Positions 47,417-57,539 of a stretch of 64,000 nt of DNA are shown in pieces (positions within the stretch are counted from its first letter, which is position 1; every line of letters begins with the position of its first letter). Both the position numbers and the translations under genes were made by a program. Source of the DNA: Ampullaceana balthica. Taxonomy: Eukaryota; Mollusca; Gastropoda; Lymnaeidae. The stretch spans positions 202,501 to 266,500 of the forward strand of contig CALYLW010000130.1 in NCBI GenBank assembly GCA_944989445.1. Direction: 5' to 3'. The notes beneath the pieces were generated by a model, which saw only the letters and a list, made by a program, of their open reading frames with translations, had not been told where the DNA came from and ran no database searches.

Positions 47417-47986
47417 TCTCCGTGTATCGTCCCTACCAAACGACCCACCCAGTTGAACTCCAGGTACAAGGGGTGAGGGTGGGGGTGGGCCACCCGTCCC
47501 TTGTGTGACCGGGTCCAAGGGTAGAAGGTCCGATATATCGACCATGTATGTGCTATCTTGGCCAGCACACGCCTCGTGTGTTTACAGAAGGACATCGATT
47601 CCTCCTGCGAACCGTCACCCCCTCCCCCCTTCTTGCTCTCCCCACCCCACCTCAGAACTTCCTTCAATTTCCTTACCCGTATTTTTATATCTCTTCATTT
47701 CTTTAAGAAATTCCTCTCCTCCCAGGTCCCTGGTCTTTATTTCTACAGGATGGCGTCGTGACAGTGAGCACTACCGTGGGGTGGGGGAGGGGACTGGCCA
47801 GTGGATAGCCATGGGATAACTGGGAGAGGGGTGGTGAGAGGCATGAGTTTGTGGTAAAATGTCCGAATGAACAGGAAAGAGGTGTCAGGAAATTAAGATG
47901 AGCGGTGGAAGGAAGAGGTGTATGTCTTGGAGAGGGTCTGAAGGTCAATCCACTATTTAAAGGATGTTTTGGGGTTGTAACTGCGG
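47417..47986. other. single-copy block with a G-quadruplex motif
   Basis: GGGGTGAGGGTGGGGGTGGG at 47470-47489 fits the canonical four-run G-quadruplex pattern. Other frames here (65-104 codons, both strands) have no recognised domain. Confidence 0.45.
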
Positions 47987-48143
47987 AATAGATAGGGAAC
48001 AGCAAGTAACCATCATCTGCTGTGAATAGATAGGGAACAGCAAGTAACCATCATCTGCTATGAATAGATAGGGAACAGCAAGTAACCATCATCTGCTGTG
48101 AATAGATAGGGAACAGCAAGTAACCATCATCTGCTGTGAAGTA
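47987..48143. repeat. 38-bp tandem repeat, 4 copies
   Basis: GAATAGATAGGGAACAGCAA followed by GTAACCATCATCTGCTGT is repeated; only one copy differs (CTAT for CTGT). Confidence 0.93.
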
Positions 48144-48250
48144 AATTCAATTGATTCCCATTGACTGTGCTTGAAACAAATTAATAGAAAACCATAAGCG
48201 AACGACTTTGTCTTAAGATATGAGATATCTATTTTTTACCACTTTTTTTT

Positions 48251-48600
48251 TATTAATTCACTTTCGTTCGTGTTTGTCTGTCCACAATTTTTCAAAGCTG
48301 CCAACGTAAAATTAAACCACTTCTGATGGTCCTACAGATCTCAAAATTTTATCACAGATAGATCTTGGAAGACAATGCATTGTGTCAAAATGTCAGATCG
48401 ATCGACATATATATAAGCAGATGATTTATCCGTCTGCTCTTGTTTACATTACATTCACGTGCCGAGTTCACACCAACCCCGACCACATCAACCATGTTTA
48501 ACATCAAGGGGAGATAAGTCATTTCAAGTCTGTAAATGTTTGTCGGGCAATGCGTATTATATTTGAACATAATCAATACTTCAAAACTCACCATAGCATA
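48251..48600 (+). mobile_element. degenerate Helentron-like element, copy F
   Basis: TTTGTCTGTCC near the left end, CAATGCATTGTGTCAAAATG with CAGATCGATCGAC, and AGTCTGTAAATGTTTGTCG then GAACATAATCAATACTT at the right occur in the same order as in copies B and C. The terminal inverted pair and hairpin are not preserved. Confidence 0.5.
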
Positions 48601-48642
48601 CACTTAGACTAAAAAGAATAAAATAAATATAAGTAAAAAAAT

Positions 48643-49050
48643 GATTTTTTAAAAACACGTTTTTATAAGCGGACTGAAAAGAAGAACATAAATTTTGTTT
48701 TCACAGAATTGTGAAGGAACTATCTTTTTCTGGATTGATAAAAATTTCTAACTTATATGCTCAAGTACTATGATGTAATATGACTAAAAACGTGGGTGGT
48801 CGCTTTTTAGGCGTTTGGCTAAAATGATTAGGGTTTACAAATCTCCAGTAAGAAAATGAGTGAATTGAATTAGTTAAGACTGAGAAGCGCTCGCCCACGT
48901 TTTTAGTCATATTACATCATAGTACTTGAGCATATAAGTTTGAAATTGTTATCAATCCCGAAATAAGATTTTACCTTCACAATTCTGTGAAAACAAAATT
49001 TATTTTCTTCTTTTTAGTCCGCTTATAAAAACGTGGTTTTTAAAAAAATC
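48643..49050. mobile_element. long inverted-repeat (foldback/MITE-like) element
   Basis: The left arm 48643-48804 and right arm 48886-49050 are reverse complements, about 160 bp each, with roughly 90% identity by eye, around an 81-bp spacer. Anchors are GTTTTTATAAGCGGACT, AATTTTGTTTTCACAGAATT and CTCAAGTACTATGATGTAAT on the left, matched inverted on the right. There is no coding capacity. The superfamily is not assigned because a target duplication is not clear in the A/T-rich flanks. Transcription across it would give a long hairpin RNA. Confidence 0.8.
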
Positions 49051-49810
49051 TTTTTTTAAATTCTATTTTAATTTTTATAATTGATGATTATATTTGCACA
49101 TCCTTTCAATTGAGGCGAATTTATTTAAAATCTCTATTTCAAACAAGTAATTTATTAGTTTCCAGTAGAGATCCATACATCCCTCTCTCATAAAAATATC
49201 TATTTATGAAACATTTTGATCTTACTTGTAGAAGAGTTCTTATCTGTTCCACGAGAGAAATCATATTATGTAAAGAGCGGACACTTATGTGGTCATTCAT
49301 GTTACAAGTTACAAGGCGTAACTTTCAAATAGTAAACACTGGCAACAGGCGTTCTCTAGTCGGCGGCTTTTGTTCTTATCTCATCATATTCAGTGTAATC
49401 TTCCCCATCAAGTATTAAAGCGAAACCGCGCATGCGTGAACAACTTGCACTTAGCTGTGTCCGGACTAATGCTTTCCCTGGCGGCTCGACTGAGATATTT
49501 AAATACCTAGTTGCTAAGGCCGGCTAATCTCATTTTGTAAATAAGAAAAACAAAGTTTTTTAAAGGCTATTTTAAATCCAGGTTTTTAGGAATAACTGAA
49601 GGGAATTGGAGTAAATAAAAGTTTGATTTTGTCAAAGAATGATTTTTTGTTTTTGTATTTCCTTTTAAGAAAAAGACAACGGGACAATGATATAAATGCT
49701 TTTAACTTTTTTTTAAAATCTAAAACAAAAAACAAGTATTCAAGAGGATTACTTTGAATTAATATAATATTTTTTTAAGTTAAATTTACAAAAATATTTT
49801 CCCCCAAAAA
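49051..49810. other. AT-rich single-copy DNA
   Basis: A 70-codon frame (49206-49418) has no known domain. No element ends or RNA genes were recognised. Confidence 0.4.
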
Positions 49811-49927
49811 TGTACGTCCAGAGGTTAAGGCTGAAATACATGTTGGTGTATTTTGTTGGTTTATCTGTTGGTGAAATACATGTACGTCCCGAGGTTAAGG
49901 CTGAAATACATGTTGGTGTATTTTGAA
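49811..49927. repeat. 70-bp duplication, ~1.7 copies
   Basis: TGTACGTCCAGAGGTTAAGG at 49811 and TGTACGTCCCGAGGTTAAGG at 49881, each followed by CTGAAATACATGTTGGTGTA, show a recent direct duplication. Confidence 0.88.
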
Positions 49928-50930
49928 TCGACCTAACAAAACTTATAACACCACCTTCCGCCCACTTTTTCTCTCCCCCAACTCAGCTCTTACGTGTGAC
50001 GACAGTAGCCCTTCCTGGCTGCCATTTGAAATCCCAGGAGAAGAGCGGACACTGTCAAAAACCTGGCCCTATGGCCCGCGGCATAAGTTATAGGAGCTCT
50101 GGCGAAGCGCAATAGATGATCAATTAGACGCTGAGAGGAAAGATGGCTGCCAAAAATTGGAAGGAAATTGCGGCCAAAAGATTGGGAGGACTTGTGTATA
50201 TAAATGAAATGAGATGTAGATGATTGCATCTTGAAGACATTTCGTTGCCGGGCGGCTGGGTGAGAAAAGAATTGGGGGAAATTCTATTATGACGATTTTG
50301 GCCGCTCGTATCATGATACGGGTTTCCTTGTCTTGTTCGCCTGGAAAGTTTTGATGATTATATAATCTCTGTGAATATTGAGGAACTTGTGATTTATTTA
50401 GTTTAGAGTTGAGGATTGCTGGGGATGAGGATCTGTTTACTTAACGAATCAAAGGGAGATTATTCAATACATTATTGTTGATCTAACGGGAAATATATAA
50501 CCGTTCGCATTCAACGTAATAAATATGTTTTTCTCTTGATGCCGCAAGCATCGTTTGTCTGCCGTTCGCTGGAAAGGTAAAGGGTTTCTTACCGTGAAAT
50601 ACACGTTTGCTTTTCATACTCAAGATTGGTCTTTTAAAGCAAATTGTTATTCTCGTTGTAAAAATAATAGTTACATGATTTTGTTTTTGCATTTTTGTTA
50701 TAACTTTCGTTAGACTTTGTGTTTTCAAACAATTTTCTTTAACGGACAGTTGACTATGCACTGATCTAGGTATGAGAATTATTTGTATACTCAAATTAAT
50801 TATACGGTTTACGAGTTTCGGACTGAAATCGTTTTGCAGAATTCTTTTTAAAAACTATTGTTATATTTTTACTTATTTCTAAAATTATTTTCCAAATTTC
50901 AGACGATGGAACAACTATCTTATCAGAATG
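49928..50930. other. single-copy block, possible conserved non-coding DNA
   Basis: The segment from about 49990 to 50330 is complex and GC-balanced (for example GATGATCAATTAGACGCTGA, AAGATGGCTGCCAAAAATTG). Reverse frames of 64-103 codons in this block have no recognised domain. Regulatory function is a guess based on composition and homeodomain-like AATTA cores. Confidence 0.35.
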
Positions 50931-51082
50931 ACTACTTTTGTGCTGTAATTAATTACTTTTGTGCTGTAATTAATTACTTTTGTACTGTAATTAATTACTT
51001 TTGTGCTGTAATTAATTACTTATGTGCTGTAATTAATTACTTTTGTGCTGTAATTATTTACTTTTGTGCTGTAATTAATTAA
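50931..51082. repeat. 21-bp tandem repeat, 7 copies, with ATTAATTA core
   Basis: ATTACTTTTGTGCTGTAATT plus A is repeated. Almost every unit contains TAATTAATTA-like sequence, a repeated homeodomain-type core (TAATTA). The unit is 7 codons, so a 74-codon frame is open through it. Confidence 0.93.
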
Positions 51083-51105
51083 TTTTACTTTTATCTTCCC
51101 TACAG

Positions 51106-51231
51106 AATAAGGATTGCGTAGCGCAAAGAGAAAGCATCAAGTCCTTGCAAGAGAGCCAAAGAGAAAGCAACAAGTCCTTGCAAGAGAGCAAAATAACTTT
51201 ACATCCAAATAAGTCCATCTTAGCAGCTTAA
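51106..51231 (+). CDS. possible 3' coding exon (weak)
   Basis: The stretch TTTTACTTTTATCTTCCCTACAG, split here as a pyrimidine-rich tract ending CCCTACAG at 51105, is a good splice-acceptor match. Reading from 51106 in phase 0 gives 41 codons to a TAA at 51229-51231, charged and Ser/Gln-rich, with an in-frame 33-bp tandem duplication (QRESIKSLQES then QRESNKSLQES). No upstream exon, poly(A) signal or homologue was identified, so this could easily be chance. Confidence 0.15.
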   Translation, partial: NKDCVAQRESIKSLQESQRESNKSLQESKITLHPNKSILAA

Positions 51232-51464
51232 TAATTTGAATAATTTGCATGTTGCCGATCTGCGTATTTATTTCGCTAGAATTCATTCCAGATCAAATAT
51301 TTTAAAGTTTCATTTTTATATAACGAGATAATAGACCCGGTGAAAATATATTTTAACAATTTTGTAGTTTATCTAAGCGACTCCAAGCTACACATCTACC
51401 TCATGTGTTGAACGGTGTCACGCCCAACAGAAGCGCAAGAACACATGTGATCTCAATCTTATGA

Positions 51465-51590
51465 CAGTGTGTAGTGTTCCCATAGGCATCGATTCAACAT
51501 ATACACAAGTGTGTAGTGTCTCCATAGCCATCGATTCAACATATACACAAGTGTGTAGTGTCTCCATAGCCATCGATTCAACATATACAA
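51465..51590. repeat. 42-bp tandem repeat, 3 copies
   Basis: GTGTGTAGTGTCTCCATAGC followed by CATCGATTCAACATATACACAA is repeated three times, the first copy with GTTCCCATAGG. A 14-codon unit opens frames on both strands. Confidence 0.92.
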
Positions 51591-52001
51591 AAATTGTCGG
51601 CATCCTTGTGCACATGTTCGCCACATACTATCTCCGAGAATCAATAGAGTCTGCTCAACAAACAGATCACTGATACTTTGTGCCATTTGTGGTAGAGGAT
51701 ATAAAACCCCTAACACTGTATAATATTAAATCATCATTTTTGCAAATAACTGGATAATTTTATCTTGACTAAGCGAAAATAACATCCTGGATTTCTTTAA
51801 AATCCTATCTTTTGTGTGTGTTACTTAATCACGATTTCAGCAAAGTCGATTTTTGGACAATAATATTTTGAAAAAACCCTAACTGAAAATGGACATTTAA
51901 ATGCAGCAAAGCAAGGATCCAAACCTGAACATGTATACTTTCTTCCTCATTCATGCGCCCTGAACCAGCATTGTAACAAAATGTGAGGCCACGGTCTCAG
52001 C

Positions 52002-52074
52002 ATGGAAACACGAGCAAAACTGGCCTTGACCTTCTACTGTTGTTTTATAATAGGGATCATTGCACCTGTCACAG
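52002..52074 (+). CDS. probable first coding exon: signal peptide of a secreted or membrane protein
   Basis: An ATG at 52002 in good context (A at -3, G at +4) opens 24 codons plus one base: a short charged start (METRAK), then a hydrophobic stretch (LALTFYCCFIIGIIAP), then VT. This is the layout of an N-terminal signal peptide. It runs straight into ACAG/GTAAGT (donor at 52075), a near-consensus 5' splice site in phase 1. Signal peptides ending at a phase-1 intron are common in animal secreted-protein genes. No downstream exon was identified in the window, so family and function are unknown. A diverged second copy of the donor region follows 49 bp later. A weaker reading is a chance ORF. Confidence 0.45.
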
Positions 52075-52138
52075 GTAAGTCAACTTTATTGTTTTATACT
52101 AGGGATCATTGCACCTGTCAAAGGTGAGTGTTGTTTCT
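52040..52138 (+). repeat. 49-bp tandem duplication of the exon end and splice donor
   Basis: TTGTTTTATAATAGGGATCA at 52040 recurs as TTGTTTTATACTAGGGATCA at 52089. Copy 1 ends CACAGGTAAGT and copy 2 ends CAAAGGTGAGT, so both keep a plausible 5' splice site (52075 and 52124). The frame from the 52002 ATG stays open through the second donor and stops just after it. Using donor 2 would add 49 nt and change the phase from 1 to 2. Confidence 0.85.
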
Positions 52139-52139
52139 T

Positions 52140-53060
52140 TGTGATAAGCATCAGGTTGTGCATGAGGTTGAAACGCAGGAATGGCAAAGTGGAATATTAC
52201 ATCGTAACTGTAAATTGTCGCATGGTTTATATTGTAAAGACAAATAATGTTACAATTAATTATATTTTAAAGACAAAATCAGTGTGTATATCATGGAATG
52301 TGTAATTCTGAGTTTCCTGCAATCGTGTGGAAACCTTTATGTTTCCACTAAATATTATTTACATAATTATTTTTTTCATTTACGTTTCTTTTAGTTATCT
52401 TGTCTCAAAATGTAATGTCTTGTTTTAAGGCTAAAAGTTTCAAAAGTTTATACAGTTCCCTCAAAAGTATTGATTCTTTTTGAATTTTTAAAATTAAATT
52501 AAGTATTTTAAATATTCCATATTATGAAAGATGGTAGGTTAGTTTTTTTAAATTTTTTTTAGTCGTAATTAAAAACTCTATGTTGAAAAACCAGTAATTT
52601 AGAGATACAGATGTGAGTGTTGTCATGTTGTCTTTTAAAACAATTTATTTTTACTTTGCGCAGTGCCCCTGGTCAATGATTTAATGTTTGTTTCGGTGTA
52701 TTAATTCCATATTTTATATTTTGTTTTATTTTTTAACACATATTTTTGTAAAAGATCAATTTCTTGAATAAAGAAATTTCTAAAATATGCAGATTATTAT
52801 AATCGGGTGGATTTACAGTGTTTCACTTTACTGATGCTAAGGTTTATGATATGTCACTAGAATATGCTTTCTTTTCGGTTTAGAGTTTTTACATAGATTT
52901 TCCAAAATACGTTTTTTCCGTAATTAAGAGGATCATCTTTAAGAGTATTTTTCACTAAATTAAGAAGAAAATATTGATTTAATAACAGGTGTCAATAAAA
53001 ACTTCACAATTTGAGAACTCTGCAATATTAGTAATTTTTCTTCATTGCCCAGATTTGCTG
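52140..53060. other. AT-rich single-copy DNA (likely intron if the 52002 exon is real)
   Basis: T-rich with no second exon that I can support. Stops are frequent in every frame. Confidence 0.4.
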
Positions 53061-53074
53061 GATGAATGACAGCC

Positions 53075-53360
53075 ACCTAGACGGTGGTCGAGTGGCATGC
53101 GCGCTGCGCTAGGCTGTCGTACCGATGGTCACGGGCTCGAATCCATGTGGAAACAAGGATTTGTTTCCGGGCTCCTGAGTCCACGAAGCTCAGAACGGAT
53201 GCCTAACACTAGTTAGGGAAATATAGGCGGCTGGGTAATGAGTGGAACCCTCATAGCCATGGCCTGTGAACCCTCATAACTTGCCAACAGACCGGCATGG
53301 TCTGTGGACGCAATAATCTCCTGTATAGAAGGAGCGTCTGTATAGATAACACAAGACCTT
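53075..53360 (+). mobile_element. tRNA-derived SINE
   Basis: TGGTCGAGTGG at 53085-53095 fits the RNA polymerase III A box (TRGYNNARNGG) exactly. GGCTCGAATCC (53134-53144) fits the B box with one mismatch, at normal tRNA spacing. The tRNA-like head is followed by about 200 bp of body, with CTCCTGTATAGAAGGAG and TGTATAGATAACACAAG near the end. It is too degenerate at the ends to be a functional tRNA. It is a retroposed element mobilised by an unseen LINE. Confidence 0.7.
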
Positions 53361-54572
53361 CTAATGGGTTCACTCAGGTTCATGTCAAATCTAACATATG
53401 GCCTGCTTTATGAAGATTGGTGTCTTTTATTAAGAGTCGATTGAAAACTATTTTGGAGTTAAATGCTGAGAAAGTCCAAAGAGAGTACGTCATGATGTGA
53501 TGTTATATTAAAGTGACGACAGATCAAACGAGGTTTTCTGAAATGAAATACTTTCTCCATGTGATGTCACAATAGAGCATATTTAAATTTCAGAATCTTT
53601 GCAATTCTTTTCAAACAAAAAATTAAACAATCTTATGAAAAAATAAATTTAAACAATTCTTTTTTTTTAAAGCCAAAATCTTGTTTAAATTCAACCAAAA
53701 TTTTGTTACCTAAAATAATTGAATATAAATACTTATTTTGGACTTCTGAGTTAAAAAATAATACAAAAAGAACTGCTTTGATTCCTCAATAGTGAACCAT
53801 TCAATATTGCCCCCCTTTATGTTCCAGTAATTCACTCCCCTTTAGGTCAATTTACTGACAATAACGGCAAGTGTCAGACGGCTTGAAATCCACATAAGCA
53901 AGGGTTAAGGGGGAGAGGGGGAGGGGGTATTGCTAAGTGTTACTCAAGAAGTCAAGCGATTGTGTGATGGGAGGAAACGTCTGGAAGTGAAGGAACCAGT
54001 GCCAGATGCTGGAGTAATGAGTGGCTGGGAAATGGCAGAGAGAGAAAAGAGGGTTTGGGATGTAAATGACATAAGAACGGCTGGCTGCTGTCAATAAATT
54101 GATGATACGAAAAGAACAAATTTTAAAAAAAAATTATGTGAATGTCTACTGCGCAGTAACAAAATATTTAGATACATTTTTGAAACGGCTTGGAAAAAAA
54201 ATTGTAACAAATGTTATGTGTGTAAAATGTGAACCGCACATGTTTACAGTATGTAAACAAGCAGTAGACATAACATCTTACAAACAGTTGAGTGCATACC
54301 ATGAACTTATTAAGAGAACATCATAACAACATCACAACATACAAAATATGTCTCCTTATGTATCATTCTTATAAAACACGGCACATATGGTTTTTCAAGT
54401 GACATAGAAAGCGAAATGCACTTGGTTATAATTTTAAATACTTCATGACTTTCCAAAAGATACATACATCGATTCATGTTAACATGTCAATAAGGTTTCC
54501 AAATCCGAATGCGTTGATGAAACTATGAAGGGGAAAACAAGTACTGATGAAATAAGTTTTAAATTTTAAAAA
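53361..54572. other. single-copy block with a G-quadruplex motif
   Basis: GGGTTAAGGGGGAGAGGGGG, continuing AGGGGG (53902-53927), is a G-quadruplex candidate. A 75-codon frame (54099-54326) has no recognised domain or convincing splice sites. No other feature. Confidence 0.4.
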
Positions 54573-55070
54573 ACCGTAAAAAACAAGTTTTTGACTACAA
54601 ATCCTTTATGTACGAGAAGTAACTAAAAGAATGTTCATTATAATACGCAGCAAGGCCATCCAAAAATACAAAATTGTAGTTTGTAGTTATGTCTCGTAAA
54701 ACGTGTTTAATATAATGCGCACCGATCAGGAATATGTTTATAAAAAGTGTTGTCAATAAAATACGCACCTTATTGCGCGACAGAAAGGTTGTTCAATATA
54801 ATGCGCACCCTTACACTCTATTTCAAAAAATAACGTGACACATAGGAATAAATAAAATAATCTTAAAAATCAATAATTTAATTACGGTACATGCGATTGA
54901 TCTGAAATTTTAATACATTGTTTTTATCATCAGTGAGAAACTGCCTACAAAATTTTAGCTCGCTAGCTTACGAGAAAGTGGGTTAAAAATCGATCAAAAG
55001 TTTTGCGACAAGCGAGAAATCAAGGGTTCAAACAAACAACCAGACACCACGAGTTTATATAAAGGATTTA
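54573..55070 (-). mobile_element. Helentron-like non-autonomous element, copy G
   Basis: The left (3') end has hairpin-like AAAAAACAAGTTTTTGAC and AAATCCTTTATGTACGAG; the right end has TATATAAAGGATTTA. The interior has TTTAATTACGGTACATGCGA and ATCTGAAATTTTAATACA, like copies A, D and E. It also has extra ATATAATGCGCACC-type sequence in about four copies (54630-54810) not seen in the others. It abuts copy H. Confidence 0.6.
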
Positions 55071-55078
55071 AAAATAGA

Positions 55079-55340
55079 TGTAAAAACAAAATTTTTGACT
55101 ATAAATCACTTATATATGAGACATTACTAAAAGCAGTGATTATGTTTAAATGTGACATTTATAGACTGAAACAGAATTATCTCCCCTGGTTTTAAAACCA
55201 GGCGAAGGGACGGTAAGGGGTGTGAACATCAAAGGTCGGCGTCAACACGTGAACTGAACTGTCACGTGAAAGAATGATAAACACATGTTCGGATAGTCCG
55301 ATCGCTTAAACTTACAAAGCAAGTTAATATAAGGGATTTA
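55079..55340 (-). mobile_element. Helentron-like non-autonomous element, copy H (short)
   Basis: TAAAAACAAAATTTTTGACT, AAATCACTTATATATGAGAC at the left and TTAATATAAGGGATTTAA at the right are the family ends. The body is only about 260 bp, lacking the ATCGATCTG core. It lies 8 bp from copy G in the same orientation. Confidence 0.62.
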
Positions 55341-55458
55341 AAAAGCTTTCATAAGTATTTGTTCCAGGGGAAGAAACCGTTTAAGCTTCTTTTAAAATTA
55401 TTTCCAATAAAATATAACACGTCCTATCTATTAACGAGAAGAGAAAATCTAGTATAAT

Positions 55459-55686
55459 TCCTATATAATAAAAGGAAAGTTTCTGTCCTTTCTGTCCGTT
55501 CTGTCCGGTCATCTATAGCGATTGGTCCCTCAAACACATATGACTCCTAAAGCCAATCATATTGAACACGTTTACGGCATTTACGCGGACGTTCAAAACG
55601 AGTTATTTTTGGTGCAGTATTTCTTCCAAGACTTTATTTTGAGTTATGCGCGTTGGGATTTATAGCAAAAAGCTCTGTTTTTACGA
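55459..55686 (+). mobile_element. Helentron-like element of a second subfamily
   Basis: CCTATATAATAAAAGGAAAG starts a body rich in CTGTCC repeats. The right end GGGATTTATAGCAAAAAGCT then CTGTTTTTACGAG has the same layout as the 3' hairpin end of copies B and C (GGGATTTATAGTCAAAAAC...GTTTTTAC). The left end is unrelated, as expected if families share 3' termini. It lies in opposite orientation to copies G and H. Confidence 0.5.
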
Positions 55687-55739
55687 GTTTTTTATTTTAA
55701 CTATAATTCTATAATGAATAGTATTTTTGACGCGATGCA

Positions 55740-56590
55740 CATGTAATGCCGGTCGAGACGGCTGTTGGAGGGGAGTTACAACATGCCACCGAACGGTGGC
55801 GGAACGTCCTTGGACGGGCTTTGTTGCTCGTAGTAACACAAACATGTAGTAACATAAAAATTTAGTTTAAAAATCGAGAGGGATAGGCCTCTACGGGGCT
55901 ATACGGACGAGTAGGGTCGTTTGTCGCGGACCTGACCGCGACCCGTAAACCGAAACCGACAACTCCTAGCAGGCAATGCCAAAGTCCGATTTGTTAGATG
56001 TAGGTGCTAGTCGCATATGATTACAGTCGCTGCACGGATCTTAGACAAAGCATTTAGGTGCAATTTCGATGATGAAAACCAAAGTACCCGTTAAGGGTCG
56101 GGTTACTCCGAAGTGACCGTTTCGTCCCCCTTATTTCACCAGCAACGCCATTGAGCGGTGCCGGTTTAGGGCCAGGAGCGCCAGTACGGATTAGCAAAAG
56201 ACACCGCTAAGAACGCAGCGGACGCCAGCTCTGAGGAAACCTTCCAGTGGGGGTTGCACCCTTGGTCGGTCATTGATGATCCCCCGCTTGGCGGTGGTCC
56301 TAACTATCGAGACTCGTGTGATTTGCCGGGGTGGCGCCAAAGTGGTAGCGTGTCGTAGTAGGGAAATTCTACCCCTCCTTGTGAGGTCAAACTTAGTGTG
56401 AGGCATCTTCGACTTTCTGTCCTGGATGCCCAGGTGGCCGCTTCAGAAGCTACCTCTCCGGGGGGGGGGTGGATTTCCACCTGTTAGGTCCCATTGGAGG
56501 AGGGGGCCAGATAGCATGGGCGGGGGTCATCCAGGAAGACCCATGAAGAGCATTAGGCTCGGGCTTCTGATTTTCTTCCACATGTAGGAT
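55740..56590. other. GC-rich, compositionally foreign island
   Basis: About 850 bp are clearly richer in G and C than their neighbours, with no simple repeat and no long frame. The longest is 71 codons on the - strand (56191-56406), Arg-rich and unrecognised. CACCGAACGGTG (55788) is a dyad, and a G-run sits at 56460-56469. It could be untranslated sequence of a retrotransposon or part of an unknown element. I cannot identify it. Confidence 0.4.
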
Positions 56591-56794
56591 CATTAGTAAC
56601 AAAATCATATAGTAGCTAAAACTTTCTTTCAGATGTTAAAACGTTCCTGTCATTAAAACACCAGCTTACCATATAAGGCTAGGATAAAATTGATTTATTT
56701 TGGAATGAGTTAATAACCACGCATTACAAGTTTGTTATATCATTTCAAAGCAAGAAGAATTACAACAGCAATGATAGCATGATTGTGTGTCTCA

Positions 56795-56955
56795 TCACGT
56801 CGGTTGCCATCACGTCTCGTCATAGTGGTTGCCATCACGTCTCATCACGTCGGTTGCCATCACGTCTCGTCATAGTTGTTGCCATCACGTCTCGTCATAG
56901 TGGTTGCCATCACGTCTCGTCATAGTGTTTGCCATCACGTCTCATCACGATGATT
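56795..56955. repeat. 25-bp tandem repeat, ~6-7 copies
   Basis: GTTGCCATCACGTCTCGTCA followed by TAGTG alternates with GTTGCCATCACGTCTCATCA followed by CG, so long and short unit types are interspersed. Confidence 0.9.
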
Positions 56956-57018
56956 GCCAACACATTCGCTGTTAACAATAATTGCTGTGGATAATAACAC
57001 AAAAAATGTTTTATTATT

Positions 57019-57090
57019 CAGGGGTCTTGTTATAATTAATGTTTTATTATGCAGAGGTCTTGTTATCACAGGGGTCTTGTTATAATTATG
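57019..57090. repeat. short degenerate repeat, 3 copies
   Basis: CAGGGGTCTTGTTATAATTA, CAGAGGTCTTGTTATCA and CAGGGGTCTTGTTATAATTA occur in succession. Confidence 0.8.
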
Positions 57091-57539
57091 TATTTCTTGA
57101 GATTTCAGATTTCAAGTTTCATATCAATTACTCAAATAACAAAATATGTAACAGAGCTCAGTTTGATTTTATCAACAAGGTATTTCCTGTGCTTCCATTG
57201 TTCCTCAGTCTTCCTGCTTGTATGAATGCTACCACTCCTCACCTGCATCACTTCTCTATGACAGAGGACAATAATATATTGGTATTAAATCTAAAGTAAC
57301 TTCAGGTCATGTCGGAACATGTAAATGAAAATATGATGAAGTCTACGACGCTTTATGTCGTAGTATTTTTCTACGCACCAGTAAATGCTGTGTTATAACA
57401 ATGGTTACAACCACCGAAGAAAGAAAGCATATTTTGAGAGCCCAACCCCCTTCCCCCCTCCATCTTTTTCTGCAACAAATATTAGGGAATAGGCAGAATA
57501 TCACATCAAAATCTACAGTAGAAATAAATCTATTCAGCC
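57091..57539. other. single-copy DNA
   Basis: A frame of 86 codons (57039-57299) starts in the preceding short repeat, begins at a non-ATG codon and resembles nothing I know. No other feature. Confidence 0.4.

Noticed and set aside
46436..47476. 346-codon Ser/Leu-rich protein
   Set aside because: It comes from a homopyrimidine 20/21-bp repeat, and the peptide pattern changes whenever the unit length changes. Antisense frames are also open.
52060..52305. 81-codon frame overlapping the candidate signal-peptide exon
   Set aside because: It begins at a TTG inside the exon in another frame and reads through the GTAAGT donor. The ATG at 52002 with its phase-1 donor is the better explanation.
53075..53160. 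Functional tRNA gene
   Set aside because: A and B boxes are present, but the acceptor stem does not pair clearly and the sequence continues into a SINE body.
54099..54326. 75-codon Lys/Cys-containing frame as an exon
   Set aside because: Its start lies in AT-rich DNA with poly-A runs, it has no convincing acceptor or donor, and no domain is recognisable.
56191..56406. 71-codon Arg-rich frame on the - strand
   Set aside because: It lies in a GC-rich island where open frames are more likely by chance, and shows no recognisable family.
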